DNA of 64,000 nt from Archegozetes longisetosus. Lineage: Eukaryota > Arthropoda > Arachnida > Sarcoptiformes > Trhypochthoniidae. The notes beneath the pieces are model-generated. The model was not told where the DNA came from and ran no database searches. It saw only the letters and a list, made by a program, of their open reading frames with translations. The stretch lies in the NCBI GenBank assembly GCA_018873245.2, contig JAEMBT020000009.1, forward strand, positions 10,741,112 through 10,805,111, in the 5' to 3' direction. The position numbers were made by a program, and so were the translations under genes. Below are positions 10,994 to 22,886 of this stretch, piece after piece (the stretch's first letter is position 1; each line of letters starts with the position of its first letter).

Positions 10994-13900
10994 ATGGTAA
11001 CATCAACTGAGTCTACCATTAGAAACCTTGAAAATTTGAAGAATGAATTATTCAAGGCTATCAATAATATTCAAAAGCTTAGACAATGCATTGAAAAGGC
11101 AAGTGAGATGGGAGCAAGAGATGATATAGTTAACGCTAAAGATGACAATCAGAATGCACCTCTACACTTAGCTGTAGTGATTGGAGATGAAGAAGTAGTT
11201 AAAACCTTACTGAACAATGGGGCTAATGTTTATGTTACTGACAAAAATGAGAAGACACCACTAGATTTGGCTGTTGAAAAAGGTCACTTGAATATAATTA
11301 AACGTCTTATTGAGAGAGGTGCTGATGTTAAAATTGTTGGCAAAGATGGTTGGACACTTTTATATAGAGCTGCTAGAGAGGGTAAATTAGATGTGATGAA
11401 ATATATTATAGACGAGAAGGGAGTTGATTTTAATGTTAATAATAATGATGGCATCACTCCACTTGAATTGGCTATAGAAAATGGATATTTGGATATAGTG
11501 AGATACCTGATAGGCGAGAAAAATGCTAATATTGGGGTTACTAATTCTAAAGGCAACACTCCTTTACACAGAGCTGCTTATAGTGGTGAATTGGATGTTG
11601 TTAAATTTCTCATAGATAGAGGTGCTGATATTAGAGTAAAAAATAAGAATGGCTGGACATCTTTACATTGGGCTGCTCGTTATAATGATAAACCTGATGT
11701 GGTGGCGCTTCTTCTTGAAAAGGGCGCTGACATTAATGCTAAAATAAAAATTGACGCAACACCTTTGCACATGGCTGCAAGGAAAGGCCAATTGAACGTG
11801 GTGGCGCTTCTTCTTAAGAAGGGTGCTGATGTTAACGCTAAGGAAAAGGATGGTTGGACACCTTTACATTGGGCTGCTCGTTATAATGATAAACCTGACG
11901 TAGTAGCGCTTCTTCTTGAGAAGGGTGCTGACATTCATTCTAGAGCAAATAATGATAAAACACCTTTACATTTGGCTGTTCGGAATGGTCACTTAAATGT
12001 AGTGGAACTTCTTCTCGAGAAGGGTGCTAACGTTAATGCTAAAGAAAAGAACAATTGGACACCCTTACATATGGCTGCTCGCTTTAATGAGAAGCCTGAT
12101 GTAGTGGCTCATCTTCTTGAGAAGGGTGCAAACGTGAATGTTAAAGAAAAGGATGATTGGACACCTTTACACTTGGCAGCTCAGAAAGGTCACTTGAATT
12201 TAGTGATGCTTCTTCTTGGGAAGGGTGCTGACATTTATGCTAGAACAAAGAATGATGAGACACCTTTACACTTGGCTGTTCAGCATGGTCACTTGAATAT
12301 AGTCGTGCTACTTCTTGAGAAGGGTGCAAACGTGAATGTTAAAGAAAATGATGATTGGACACCTTTGCACTTGGCAGCTCAGAATGGTCACTTGAGTGTA
12401 GTGATACTTCTTCTTGAAAAGGGTGCTAACGTTAATGTTAAACAAAAGGACGATTGGACACCTTTGCACTTGGCAGCTGAGAATGGTCACTTTAATGTAG
12501 TGACGTTTCTTCTTGAAAAAGGTGCTAATGTTAGTGTTAAACAAAAGGATGATTGGACACCTTTACATTTGGCTGCCAAGAATGGTCACTTGAATGTAGT
12601 GACGCTTCTTCTTGATAACGGTGCTGCCGTTAATGCTAAAGAAAGGAATGATCGCATACCTTTACACCTAGCTGCTCGTTTTAATAAGCCAGATGTAGTG
12701 TCACTTCTTCTTGAGAAAGGTGCTGATGTTAATGCTAAGACAAAGAATGATGCGACATCTTTACACTTGGCTGCTCGTTATAATGATAAACCTGATATAA
12801 TAGCTCTTCTAATTAATAATGGTGCTGACGTAAATGCTAAAGAAAAGGATAATTGGACACCTTTACATATAGCTGCTTCTTATAATGATAAACCTGATGT
12901 AGTGACTCTTCTTCTTGAGAAGGGTGCCGACTTTAATGCTAAAAAAAGGACGATCTGACACCTTTACACTTAGCTGCTCAGAAGGGTCACTTGAGTGTAG
13001 TGGCTCTTCTTGTTGAGAAGGGTGCTTACATTAATGATAAAGCAAAAAACGATTGGACACCTTTATATTTGGCAGCTAAGTATGGTCACTCGCATATAGT
13101 GACGTTCCTTATTGATAACGGTGCTGATATTAATGCTAAAGTAAAGGATGATTGGACACCCTTGCATATAGCTGCTCGCTCAAATGATAAGCCAGATACA
13201 GTGGCTCTTCTTCTTGAGAAAGGTGCTAAAGTTAATGCTAAAGAAAAGGATGGCTGGACACCTTTACACTTAGCTGCTGGCTTTAATGATGAGATTGATG
13301 TGGTAACACTTCTTATTGAGAATGGTGCTCTTATTAATGCTAAAACAGAAATTGGTCAAACACCTTTACACATTGCTGCTAAACAAGGAAAATTTAATGT
13401 TGTCAAGCTTCTGATAGACAATGGCGCCGACATTAATATTAAAACAAATTCTGGTAATACAGCCTTAGAGTTAGCAGAAAAATCAGATATATTAATTCTT
13501 CTTGTAGATAAATTAGCTACTTTGAATAATATGATGCACTTACATGCTGCTGCTAGATACGCTTCGCCAAAAACTGTGAAGCTTTTGTACATCAAAATAT
13601 TAATAATAAGGATAATGATGGTTATACACCTTTACACTGGGCCGCTAAAGAGGGTAAAATGGATGTTATAAGATTCCTCATAGAAAAAGGTGCTAGTATT
13701 AATACGGAAACCAATCTCAGCTATCAATCTATACATTTTGCTGCTCAGAATGGTCACCTGAATGCGGTGAAGCTTCTTCTTGATATGAGTGCTGATGTTA
13801 ATGCTAAAACAACAAATAATTGGACACCTTTACACTTTGCTTCTGAAGTTGGTAGCTCGGATATAGTTCAACTACTTATTGATGAAGGTGCTGGTATTAA

Positions 13901-16886
13901 TGCTGAAACAAATTCAGGTAAAAGGTCATTAGATATTGCCAACGAAAATGGTCATTATAAAGCTATGCAAATACTACTCAAAGAAGAATTTTTTAGTGAT
14001 GTAAGAAAAGGAGATATTAGTAAAATCAATGACTATCTTGCCAAAGGTGGTGATATCAATGTTAGTGGAAAAAATAACTGGTCTCCATTACACTTTGCTG
14101 TCAAACAAGGTAGACTAAATATGATTGAGTTTCTTCTAAATCATGGTACTAAGATTCAGGCTAAAACTAAATTTGGATGGACACCCCTGCACTTGGCTTT
14201 AGAGAAAGCCCAATTAGATGTGGTCAAATTTCTTTTAAGTAGAGACGCTGATATAAACACCAAAATTAATAATGATTGGACACCTTTACATCTCGCAGTT
14301 TACAATAATAATTTCGATGAGGTTAATCTACTCATAAGTAAAGGAGCTAATGTTAATGTGATGAAAAATGAGGGTTGGACACCTTTACATTGGACTGCTT
14401 ATAATGGTAATTTGAGTTTAGCTAAACTGCTTATAAGTAAAGGTGCTAATGTAGAAACTAAGGATAATTTTGGTTCAACTCCTCTATACTATGCCGCTAA
14501 AGAAGGAAAATTAGATGTTGTGAAATTACTTGTAGAGAACGGAGCTAGTATTAATACTAAACAAATGAATGGAATGACTCCTTTACATTGGGCTGTTTAC
14601 AATGATCATTTGGATGTTGTCAAGTTTCTCATAGAAAAATGTGCTGATATTAATGCTTCTGACAAGAGTGGTAAAACACCAAAGGACCTAGCTGCTCAAC
14701 TAGATAGTCGTACTGGTGTAGTAAAATTGTTAGTGGAAGCCTATTGTCACAGTACATCTACAATTAGCAGCACAACGGTCAACATGACTCGGACTTTTAC
14801 AAATGAAATGTTTGCAATGAGTTCGACCATATCTAGCTTACCCATAACTACTAATTCAAGTCTTGAACCTTTAAAGAATGAGCTGCTAAGTGCTATAAAA
14901 GAAAATGATGTTCAGAAGATGAAATACTATATTGAAAAGGCAAAATGGATTGGAGATCTAAATCAAATTTTAAATGAAATAAATCTTCTTCACATAGCTG
15001 TATCAAATGGCCATGTCGAAATCATAAAGATTTTATTAGAAAATGGAGTTGATATCAATGCCAAAGCAAAAAATGGCTGGACACCATTACACTTTGCTGT
15101 TCATGATGGTAACTTGAATATGATCAGGCTTATGATAGATAAAGGTGCTGATGTTAATGCCGAGGCTAGTGATGGAAGTACACCATTGCACTTGAGTGCT
15201 AATAGTGGTAAATTGAATGTTGTAGCACTTCTTGTAAATGAAGGTGCTAATTATGATATTAGAGATAATCTTGGCTCAACACCTTTATACTATGCTGCTA
15301 AAGAAGGCAAGTTGGACGTTATTGAATACCTTGTATCTAAAGGAGTTGACATAAATGCTACACAAAGAGATAGTAGGACATCATTGCATTGGGCAGCTTA
15401 TAATGGTTACTTGAATGTGGTGAAATTGCTCATAGAAAAAAATGCCAATATTAATCTTAAAGATAATAATGATTGGACACCTTTGCATTTTGCTGCTGAA
15501 AGTGGAAACTTAGATGTAGCTAGACTTCTTTTAGATGAAGATGCTGTTGCCAATGCGAAGAATAAGTATGATCTGACACCTCTAGCTTTAGCAGATAATT
15601 CAGAGTTAATTAAGCTTCTTGTTAATAAGTTAGCTGCATTGGACAATATAACACCTTTACATGCTGCCATTAAATACGGAACATTAAAGGCAGTAGAACT
15701 TTTTATAGACAATGATATTAATGCTACGGATAAGTACGGTTCAACACCTCTGCACTTTGCCGTTGAAAGTGGAAACTTAGACGTAGTTAAGCTTCTTTTG
15801 GGTAAAGGCGTTATTCTTATTGGTAAAAACAAGAATGGTTTGATACCTCTACAACTGGCACATAATTCAGAGGTAATAAAGTTGCTTGTGAATAAATTTG
15901 CCACATTGGACAATGTAACGTATTTACACGCTGCTACTAAATACGGAACATTAAAGGCAGTAGAACTTTATATTGGCCAAGATATCAATGCTAAGGATAA
16001 ATACGGTTTAACACCTTTGCATTTTGCAACTGAAAGTGGTGACTTAGATATTGTCAAATTGCTTATAAATAAAGGCGCTAACGTTAATATAAAACAAAAT
16101 AATGGTGATACGCCTTTACATTTGGCTGCACAGTATAATAATTCTGATATAGTCAAGCTTCTTCTTGATAGCGGTGCCAACATTGATGATAAAGGAAATA
16201 ATAATTGGACACCTTTGCACATTGCTGCTTTCTATGATTATTTAAACTTGATCAAACTCCTAATGGAAAAAGGAGCTGATATTAACGCTAAAACTCCTAG
16301 TGGAAAAAAACCATTGGATGTTGCTTTGGAGAATAAAAGTAAAGATGCAATAGAATTCCTGAATCATCAACAGGAAAAAAGTAACTCTTCTATTGTAGTT
16401 GCTAAACCAACTCGTAACCGTCGTGATATTGGAGTGGTAGCCAGTAGTGCATCAAAGACACCTTCCTTCATAAATGATTTGCTTGTTTGGGCAATAAGTG
16501 GATTGTTTAGTCAACATATTCCCGCTGTAACTTCTATGCAACGAAATGTATATGAATACTCATCAGATCCTCCACAAATTCATATCAACGGTACAATATT
16601 ACTACTAGATGTATTTATTAGAAAATTCACAAATCAAAGGTATATTTTGGCCGAACCTGTGTCCTTATCAGAAGTACAAGCATATGCACTAAGTATTACA
16701 GAAGAGTTTGAAAAACTATTAAATTCTATCAGCAACATACCAGCAGAACAACTGATTGATCTTTCAGAAGTATATTCAAATATATTTAAAGCTATTATGA
16801 GTGGCAGTGTTAGTAAAATTCCACAAATACTAAGTTCCTATTCAAAAGAAATTTCTGCTATGTTGGAATCAAAAAAACCAAAATAG
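10994..16886 (+). pseudogene. Ankyrin-repeat locus with latrotoxin-type C-terminal domain (fossil, broken about twice)
   Basis: This is one locus of nearly 5.9 kb on the plus strand. It encodes an almost unbroken series of ankyrin repeats of about 33 residues, probably more than fifty, with the usual TPLHLAA...G..VV.LLL pattern. A short helical N-terminal cap (LKNELFKAI) precedes them, and a similar cap recurs in the middle at about 14.87 kb. After the repeats come a basic RNRRD site and a domain with LLLDVFIRKFTNQRYI, ALSITEEFEKLL and IMSGSVSKIP. It matches what I know of the C-terminal domain shared by spider latrotoxins and long ankyrin proteins of Wolbachia and other endosymbionts. The locus appears interrupted about twice and otherwise well kept, so the decay may be recent. 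No signal peptide is evident, codon use is as AT-rich as the surroundings, and no bacterial genes lie nearby. Whether it ever made a toxin, an effector or an intracellular scaffold cannot be told from sequence. Confidence 0.8.
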
Positions 16887-17232
16887 CTCTGAACTACCCT
16901 CCAAGATATGGTTTCTAAGGATAAATAAAAATGGTTCGTTAATTATTCAAGCGTCGATATTTGCTTTGATTATTTGTTAACATTAAATGGTTTGCAACAG
17001 TTCTGGACCGTGAGCTAACGGATCACTGATTCGTGACTTTATTGAAGAACTTATCAAGAGAATAATGGTGATCATAAAATAGATTTGCATCATTTGATTA
17101 CTTTCTTGAAGCCAAACACTTCAGATTAATCAGTCTTCTTACTTAAACATGATTTAATGTAAACATCATTCAGTGAGTGTTACATTCAATGATTGTATTT
17201 TATATTAATTGATTGTTTAAATTCCATGGTAT

Positions 17233-17300
17233 TCCGGAACAATCAAAATAGTTCTGAATTACTCTCTGAGATATCATGGTTTCTAAAGATAAAAGTTCTA
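17233..17300 (+). repeat. Small copy of the ankyrin locus 3' end
   Basis: CAAAATAGTTCTGAATTAC and ATGGTTTCTAAAGATAAA here match the end of the ankyrin locus and its trailer at about 16876-16930 (CAAAATAGCTCTGAACTAC, then ATGGTTTCTAAGGATAAA). The match covers roughly 60 bases with a few changes and is about 360 bases downstream of the original. It looks like the last trace of a second tandem copy, or a short local duplication. Confidence 0.6.
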
Positions 17301-17764
17301 TACCTCATGCATTAGATCAAACTAAGCATTAATCATTTTCACCAAATATTAATTACTTTAGGGATTAAGCAGCAAACCTCAAACATGTTTAAGTATAGGT
17401 TGAAATAAATTAATGACGTGACTTCACCAAACTATATTATAAAGGTTGTGGTTACGAATTATTTAAACAGAACATATATCTAAACGCTAAGATCTGTTTT
17501 TAATGTGAACTGCTATACCTAAACTTTACCAAACAAGAACACATTGATATGAGAGCCTGATACTTAAAATTTGTACTCTATAGTTTATTTTGAAATTTAC
17601 CAAATCTGATGGAATATTCCAGAATCTTATAGAAACCAGAAAATTCTAGAACCCATGAAATATTCTAAAATCCTGTGGACCATTTTGGAATTTTACGGCA
17701 AATTCCAGATCTTTATATAAGGCTTTTGGGGTGGCATAATAACAATTTTAACTATGAAATAGAA

Positions 17765-18250
17765 TTCAAGAAATTAATATTTCAAATCAGTGCTTTATCC
17801 AAACCAATAGTCTATTGAATCATAAAAGACTTAAGTCAATCGAAAAGTGTTGTGCACTTGTCGTTATATGTCTGAACCATTGAAGCAACAAGTCTATCAA
17901 TTGTTCTGACGCAAGTATTTCAATATCAGACATTGTGTAGAATATTTCCAATAAATAATGCAAAAATGATTGAAGTTCCAAAACTTGTTATAATCAATCC
18001 CATATTTGTGTGTCTCGCAATTTATTCTTAGATATATATTGCTAAACTCAATCATATAAACAGACACAATAAGTACACAAAAGATTCTAATTATTATGAA
18101 AAGAATAACTCAGTTTAAAAGAATAACATATTTCAGTAATTGCTTAAAAATTATGTAATATTAAAAGTGATGTTAATTTTTGTTTTATTAGTTCATATAT
18201 ATTAGTTAATATTATCAAATATAGTTCAAAACTCAAGTGAAGGACTCAAA
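17765..18250. repeat. Segmental duplicate, copy B right block (matches 2525-2950)
   Basis: Collinear with 2525-2950: shared ACTTAAGTCAATCGAAAAGT, CTGACGCAAGTATTT, CAATAAATAATG and ATCAAATATAG. With the left block at 7028-9935 it brackets the ankyrin locus, so the duplicated unit once spanned this whole interval or the locus was gained in one copy. Confidence 0.7.
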
Positions 18251-19610
18251 AAAAAATTAATAGAAACTTAAGTTGAAAACACACTACAAGACAAACTTAA
18301 TACTAGTACATGTACCAACTTTTATCGATATTCTCTTCTTTTGTTCTACAACATACTCTATAAAGCCGAAAAGAAGTTTAAACACTTTATTGGTAATCGA
18401 TTCACATTTTTGTTTAGTCAAAGTCAAATCTTTCAAATCTTAAGTAATGCTTAAGAATTTTTAGTTTTAAGTAATTTAGAAACTTAATATTTTTAGAGCA
18501 TTCGAATTATTCTCAATACAACAAGAATTTGCAAAATTCATATTTTATTACTCATAACTTCTGTATAGAGTTTAACAAATTGATTTTTTAATCAACATTT
18601 CTATAGAACTAAGTAAATATATGGATACTTAATGTAATGCAGATGCATAATTGTCAGAGCCCTGATTCATATTTACTCAAATAATTTCAAATGAAATTAA
18701 GTAATTTTTCAAATATCATTAAATAATTTAAAATTTATGTCTTAGGTAAGTTTGCAACTTTAACTTGGATTTTGAATAACATTTTAGTGTTAAAATGAGC
18801 TACAATCTCAAACTTTAAACTTATTTTACTTGCATAAAAATAGGAACAAAAAGGCGTCCCTCTATAGATCTTTAGTCGATCACATTATTTTTCAATCAAG
18901 TCAAATAAAAGTAGAGTCTCGAAATTTGTGGTACTACATAATAAATTCTTGAAAATCAGCTGATTTTATCAAATGTTCTGGTTTTAAAAGGTATATCTGT
19001 ACAAACAAATGTTAAATAAAATACTACACAAATTAACTTCACTTTAACTTTATATTTCACTAAATTTTTAACTAATAAATTTTGGGAATTTCAAGAGTCG
19101 AGAATCTCGAAACTTATCAATCCAGAGTAAGAAAGTCGAAAATATCCATTTCTAACACTTAAATATCTAAAGATTCTATTCTCAGATCTCCTATTAATTA
19201 AAAATGATCTTTGCCACTAATTAAAATTTAAGCTTTAGGTAATTTCAAGAAATGACATACTCTTAAAGAATTATAATCGAGAGTCTCGACTTTCGAAAAT
19301 ACCAACCTCTAAATAAAAGTAAAATTATTTGATAATTCAATATAACTGCTAAAGACAGTTAATATATCAGATCAAAAAATATCGTCTCTTTTAGTATTTA
19401 AGGTATGAATAAATTGTTATATTTGATAAATCACTATTTACAACATCAAAATCAAGTAGAAACAATATATTAATATATTATGATCCAGAAGGCGTTCAAT
19501 GCGAAGGGCTTGCGATCTGTGTAGAGTATGTCCAAAATAGGAATAACTTTCGTTATTTTAATTAATGCAAATCATTTGAATGAAGAAAACAGTGGATGAA
19601 CACTCAATAT
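18250..19610. other. Gene-free AT-rich stretch
   Basis: I see no supported gene or element. Short motifs around GAGTCTCGA / TCGAGAATCTCGA occur at about 18910, 19098 and 19282, in both orientations. They are too short to define a repeat family. Confidence 0.4.
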
Positions 19611-19611
19611 A

Positions 19612-20151
19612 GGACGATCATTCAAAGTGATTATCGGCACTCTAATCAAGACAAAAATCAGATCAAAAAGAGAAAAAGTGGTAAAGACAATAAAAGATGT
19701 AATACAAGAGCACGGATCAGAACCAATTAATATTAACAGATATAACGTGTGTGGAATAAACAGAGGAAAATTTTTTAATTTCATAATCTCAAAACAACTC
19801 AAATAAAAATCTAAGAAATTTCTACAAATGACTAAATAGTTATTGTTGATTAAAATTAAATTTATAGATCACTGATAGAATCACAGTATTAGTTTCTATA
19901 TAGACTTTTGTCTTCACACCTCTAAAATGGTTTTAGCATTTATTTAGTGTCATTTTTCTGATCCCGGGACACATTCCATTAACAAAATCTGTATTGAAGT
20001 GAATAAAACTTTATATTCGCCAATCATTTTGCCTAAAATGACTGAAGAATTTGAATTTGAAGCCAAATCGAGATTTAGAAAACTTTCAAAGAGGTTGGCG
20101 GAACATGAACTAACTTGCTTTGATTTTAATGAAAATTTACACATGGAATAA
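19612..20151 (+). other. Coding-looking fragments of unknown origin
   Basis: Two plus-strand stretches read as protein-like. One is at about 19620-19805 (basic, with KTKIRSKREKVVKTIKDVI). The other is at about 19950-20151 (acidic then basic, with TEEFEFEAKSRFRKLSKRL, ending in a stop). They share no recognisable domain. The second overlaps the left end of the inverted-repeat transposon that starts at 20087, so part of its frame may be chance. Opposite-strand frames are also open, so neither strand is certain. Confidence 0.2.
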
Positions 20152-20401
20152 CCAATGCTAGTTATACAAGAATATGCAAAAATATTTCAAATATGTTAAG
20201 AAATTAAAAAAGTTACAGGTGTTTAAAAAAATTAATTTACTTAAGAATTTTTAAATGTGATTTTCATGAATGTTTCATAGCCATTGAATTAATTGATATC
20301 TGCTTAATAAAAAGCATTAATTAGAGATTATTTTTAAAGAATATATGCCTAATTAATCTTGGTGAAATTCGGATAAATCAGGATATAATGTGTTTGCTGG
20401 A

Positions 20402-20797
20402 TTAATGTGGTGATTTAAGTGAACGTGGAATGTTTAATGTAAAGCCAGGATTATCATCTTGCTCAAAAGTTTCAACACTTGATGTACTGGCAACTGGAAC
20501 ACAACTTGTCACATTACTTGATGAACTTGGTGATGTGATTGGTGTTGATATTCCTGTCACAATTGTTCCGTATTTTCTAGCATAAGTTAAACAACGATTA
20601 CAAATAACATCATTGATTTTGATTTCAATATCATTCAATGGTTTTTTGTCATTAATTAATATAGTACTTTTCACACTTTTCAGCTTGGTCAACATTTCAT
20701 TATTATTAACACGTCTAATTTTACACTTGTCCACTTTATCTAAGCGGGCATTGCAACAAGTACAAAATTTTGCTCTTAAATAATTTAAACTTGACAT
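20402..20797 (-). CDS. Zinc-finger-like open frame inside a transposon
   Basis: This 131-residue open frame starts at an ATG. Cysteines occur as CTCC near residue 12 and CNRC near residue 71, with further basic residues between them, giving a likely four-cysteine zinc site in the first 75 residues. The second half is Ser/Thr/Pro-rich and ends in a natural stop (IPRSLKSPH). Similar N-terminal Cys-pair modules occur in transposon-encoded proteins of arthropods, which suits its place between the inverted repeats at 20087 and 21255. No catalytic region is attached. It may be the first part of a transposase whose remainder was deleted, or a DNA-binding accessory protein. The frame is uninterrupted, which suggests it is younger than its neighbours. 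Confidence 0.5.
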   Translation of the reverse strand: MSSLNYLRAKFCTCCNARLDKVDKCKIRRVNNNEMLTKLKSVKSTILINDKKPLNDIEIKINDVICNRCLTYARKYGTIVTGISTPITSPSSSSNVTSCVPVASTSSVETFEQDDNPGFTLNIPRSLKSPH

Positions 20798-20844
20798 TTT
20801 ACAAAATTATCAAAATTCAAAAATTTCAAATGCTGAATTGACGG

Positions 20845-20944
20845 TGTTGCCCTTCGGTACGCAAAAATTTTTTCTATAAATTAATATTGATTGATATTTG
20901 CTAGAAAAATGACCAATAAAAAGTTTGCGTACTCGAGGGTAACA
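20845..20944. repeat. Hairpin (TGTTGCCC...TACGCAAA arms)
   Basis: The 21-base arms 20845-20865 and 20924-20944 are inverted copies with three or four mismatches (TGTTGCCCTTCGGTACGCAAA against its counterpart). The loop is about 58 bases. It lies just upstream of the zinc-finger open frame and may be part of the transposon or a small nested element. Confidence 0.5.
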
Positions 20945-21576
20945 TTGTGAAATAACAAGATAAAATTTTTAAAACACTGATTTAATTCAAAAAAATTGTT
21001 TGATTTTCATGACTACATTTTCTTGATTAAAACCCATCACAATGAATAAAAATCTGAAAGCGGATTTCAAATATCTCTTCTAACAAAAAAGTTATGAAAA
21101 CTTTAATTTTGAATAAACAAAATGATTTAGTTACATTTCCTTAAATTCTATAAACAAAATTTTTGTATGAGTATGTTTTGTTTTTATTGCTGAATCATCA
21201 TATAAAATATCAACAAGATCAAAAGTAAAAAATTCAAGTACCGCCAACCTCTTTGACTAATAAATACTTTATTTCACTCCATGATAACTCTGATGAAAAT
21301 TAAATAGGGAGTGCCAAAGGGTATCAGGACAGGCATATCTTTTAAGGTTGATATTTTCAAAACTAGTGATTGGATAATTCTTAACTTTTTGAGCAGTTAG
21401 TCCAATAAATAAGATTCAAAATGATATATCATATAAATCTATATCTTAACAATTTATATTTTGAAGTAATTTGTTATGCCCCTATTTTACCCCTTTATAT
21501 ATTAAATTTTCATTGTAATTAATGTATACTCATACTTATCTTTGATTCTTTGATGTGTTGTCACATGTCTTTAAGG

Positions 21577-21580
<4 letters not shown>

Positions 21581-21611
<31 letters not shown>
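21581..21611. repeat. (AG)n microsatellite
   Basis: About fifteen uninterrupted AG units. It has no visible link to a gene. Confidence 0.95.
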
Positions 21612-21615
<4 letters not shown>

Positions 21616-21807
21616 ATCTTATTTAATCTTATTCGCAAGAAATTCATTGCAATAGTAAAACAAATTTTTTATAAATTTTGATACAATTCATTGCTGAAAG
21701 AAAAAGTTTTTAGACCTCCAACCTAAAAATCCTGGTTACAGCAGTGTCCAGAAGGCCAGAGGCATATTTAAGCATATCTTTGTGAACACCAATCCTTTTA
21801 TACAATT

Positions 21808-22137
21808 TTTCTCACCTACCGCTGGTCTCTTAAGAGCGATTCCACCAAGCAATGCTTTTTCCTTTAGTCACCGTTTAATTTTAGATTAATTGCAATTGAT
21901 GTTCACATCATTTACAGCAATTATGTCATCTGTTCGCTTTGTTGCACAGCATTTTAGACCAATTTTTATTAGACTACAAGCTGTTCCGAAAATGTTGATC
22001 TTCTCACGACTTTAAAAACACACGAGGAACTGCATTCTATCTTTTCGGCTATGGTATGATACTGCTTGCCTTCATTTCTCATCTTAAACATCTGAAGACG
22101 TTCAGCTTCAGTCAATTCTCGTAATTTGATTGTTTTT
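21808..22137 (-). mobile_element. Tc1-like transposase N-terminal relic
   Basis: The minus strand from 22137 encodes KLRELTEAERLQMFKMRNEG and HTIAEKIECSSSCVFKVVRR, the paired helix-turn-helix start of a Tc1-type transposase. Further down, out of frame, is IALKRPAVGE, the end of the second DNA-binding subdomain. The catalytic domain is absent and there are several stops between the pieces, so this is a truncated relic. It belongs to a different lineage from the element at 7433-8690. Confidence 0.75.
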
Positions 22138-22139
22138 CA

Positions 22140-22880
22140 AGAAGTTAACTCTAAACCAAAATATTTCAATCGAAATATGCTTTATCTAATTGGTATTCTA
22201 TTTAACTTAATTTTAAAGAACTGTAAAATTACTTTTTTCTCTGACTCAGTCAAAATATATATTCACTTATGATCGGATAAAGAGACCAAAAGTTTTTAAT
22301 TGTTTATAATTTTACCGAAAATGTGACGCCATTTGATATGTTTATATCGTTCGAGTCCCAAATCATTACGCTTTGATCTAGGACAGATTTGGCCAAAATT
22401 AACGAAGTAAACGTTAAGTTATATTGAGTAAAAGACAAGACATCGAGTAAATTACTCTAATTTTAATACTTATGAGAGACAGTTTATAATTTGCATTCGT
22501 TTATGAATTAGTAATAGATATTTAATCCGACTTTTGTGAAAATTGACTCTTGATTTAAGAATTTTCACAACTAACAGTCGAAAACAATGTTTGAACGACT
22601 TTTCTCGAGTTAGAAATGAAAATAAATCTATTCGCTTAAGCTATATCTGTTTCTTATTCTTTTAATTGAGACAATGCAGGCAAGACGAGTAATAATTATT
22701 ACATGTAATTTATGCAAGTCAATAAAATTTTAATTTTACTCTGCTACAAATGGTTAGATCAGTGCTATTGCGTGTTGTCTCTAGTTCAGATAACATTACA
22801 CGTACAACTTTATAGCACTGAACCAACAAAATGTACTCAATGCTCGTCAGCTTAAAATATTAATTTTGCAGATTAGACAA
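22140..22880. other. Gene-free stretch
   Basis: I see no coding frame, repeat pair or element here. It lies downstream of the small secreted-protein gene on the minus strand and may include its 3' region. Confidence 0.3.
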
Positions 22881-22886
22881 GTCCTA

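Larger units (their letters stand above)
20087..21255 (-). mobile_element. DNA transposon with GAGGTTGGCGG inverted ends
   Basis: CAAAGAGGTTGGCGGAAC at 20087-20104 is repeated inverted at 21238-21255 with 16 of 18 bases matching, and similarity extends a few bases inward. The 1.17-kb interval contains one clear open frame (20797-20402, minus) for a zinc-binding protein, and a 100-bp hairpin at 20845-20944. No transposase catalytic domain is visible, so the copy is non-autonomous or internally deleted. I found no clean target duplication. The superfamily is unassigned. Confidence 0.6.

Noticed and set aside
11284-11559. Minus-strand open frames across the ankyrin locus and others like it.
   Set aside because: These are shadows of the repetitive ankyrin coding sequence.
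18910-19300. Recurrent TCTCGA / TCGAGA motifs.
   Set aside because: Too short and irregular to call a repeat family.
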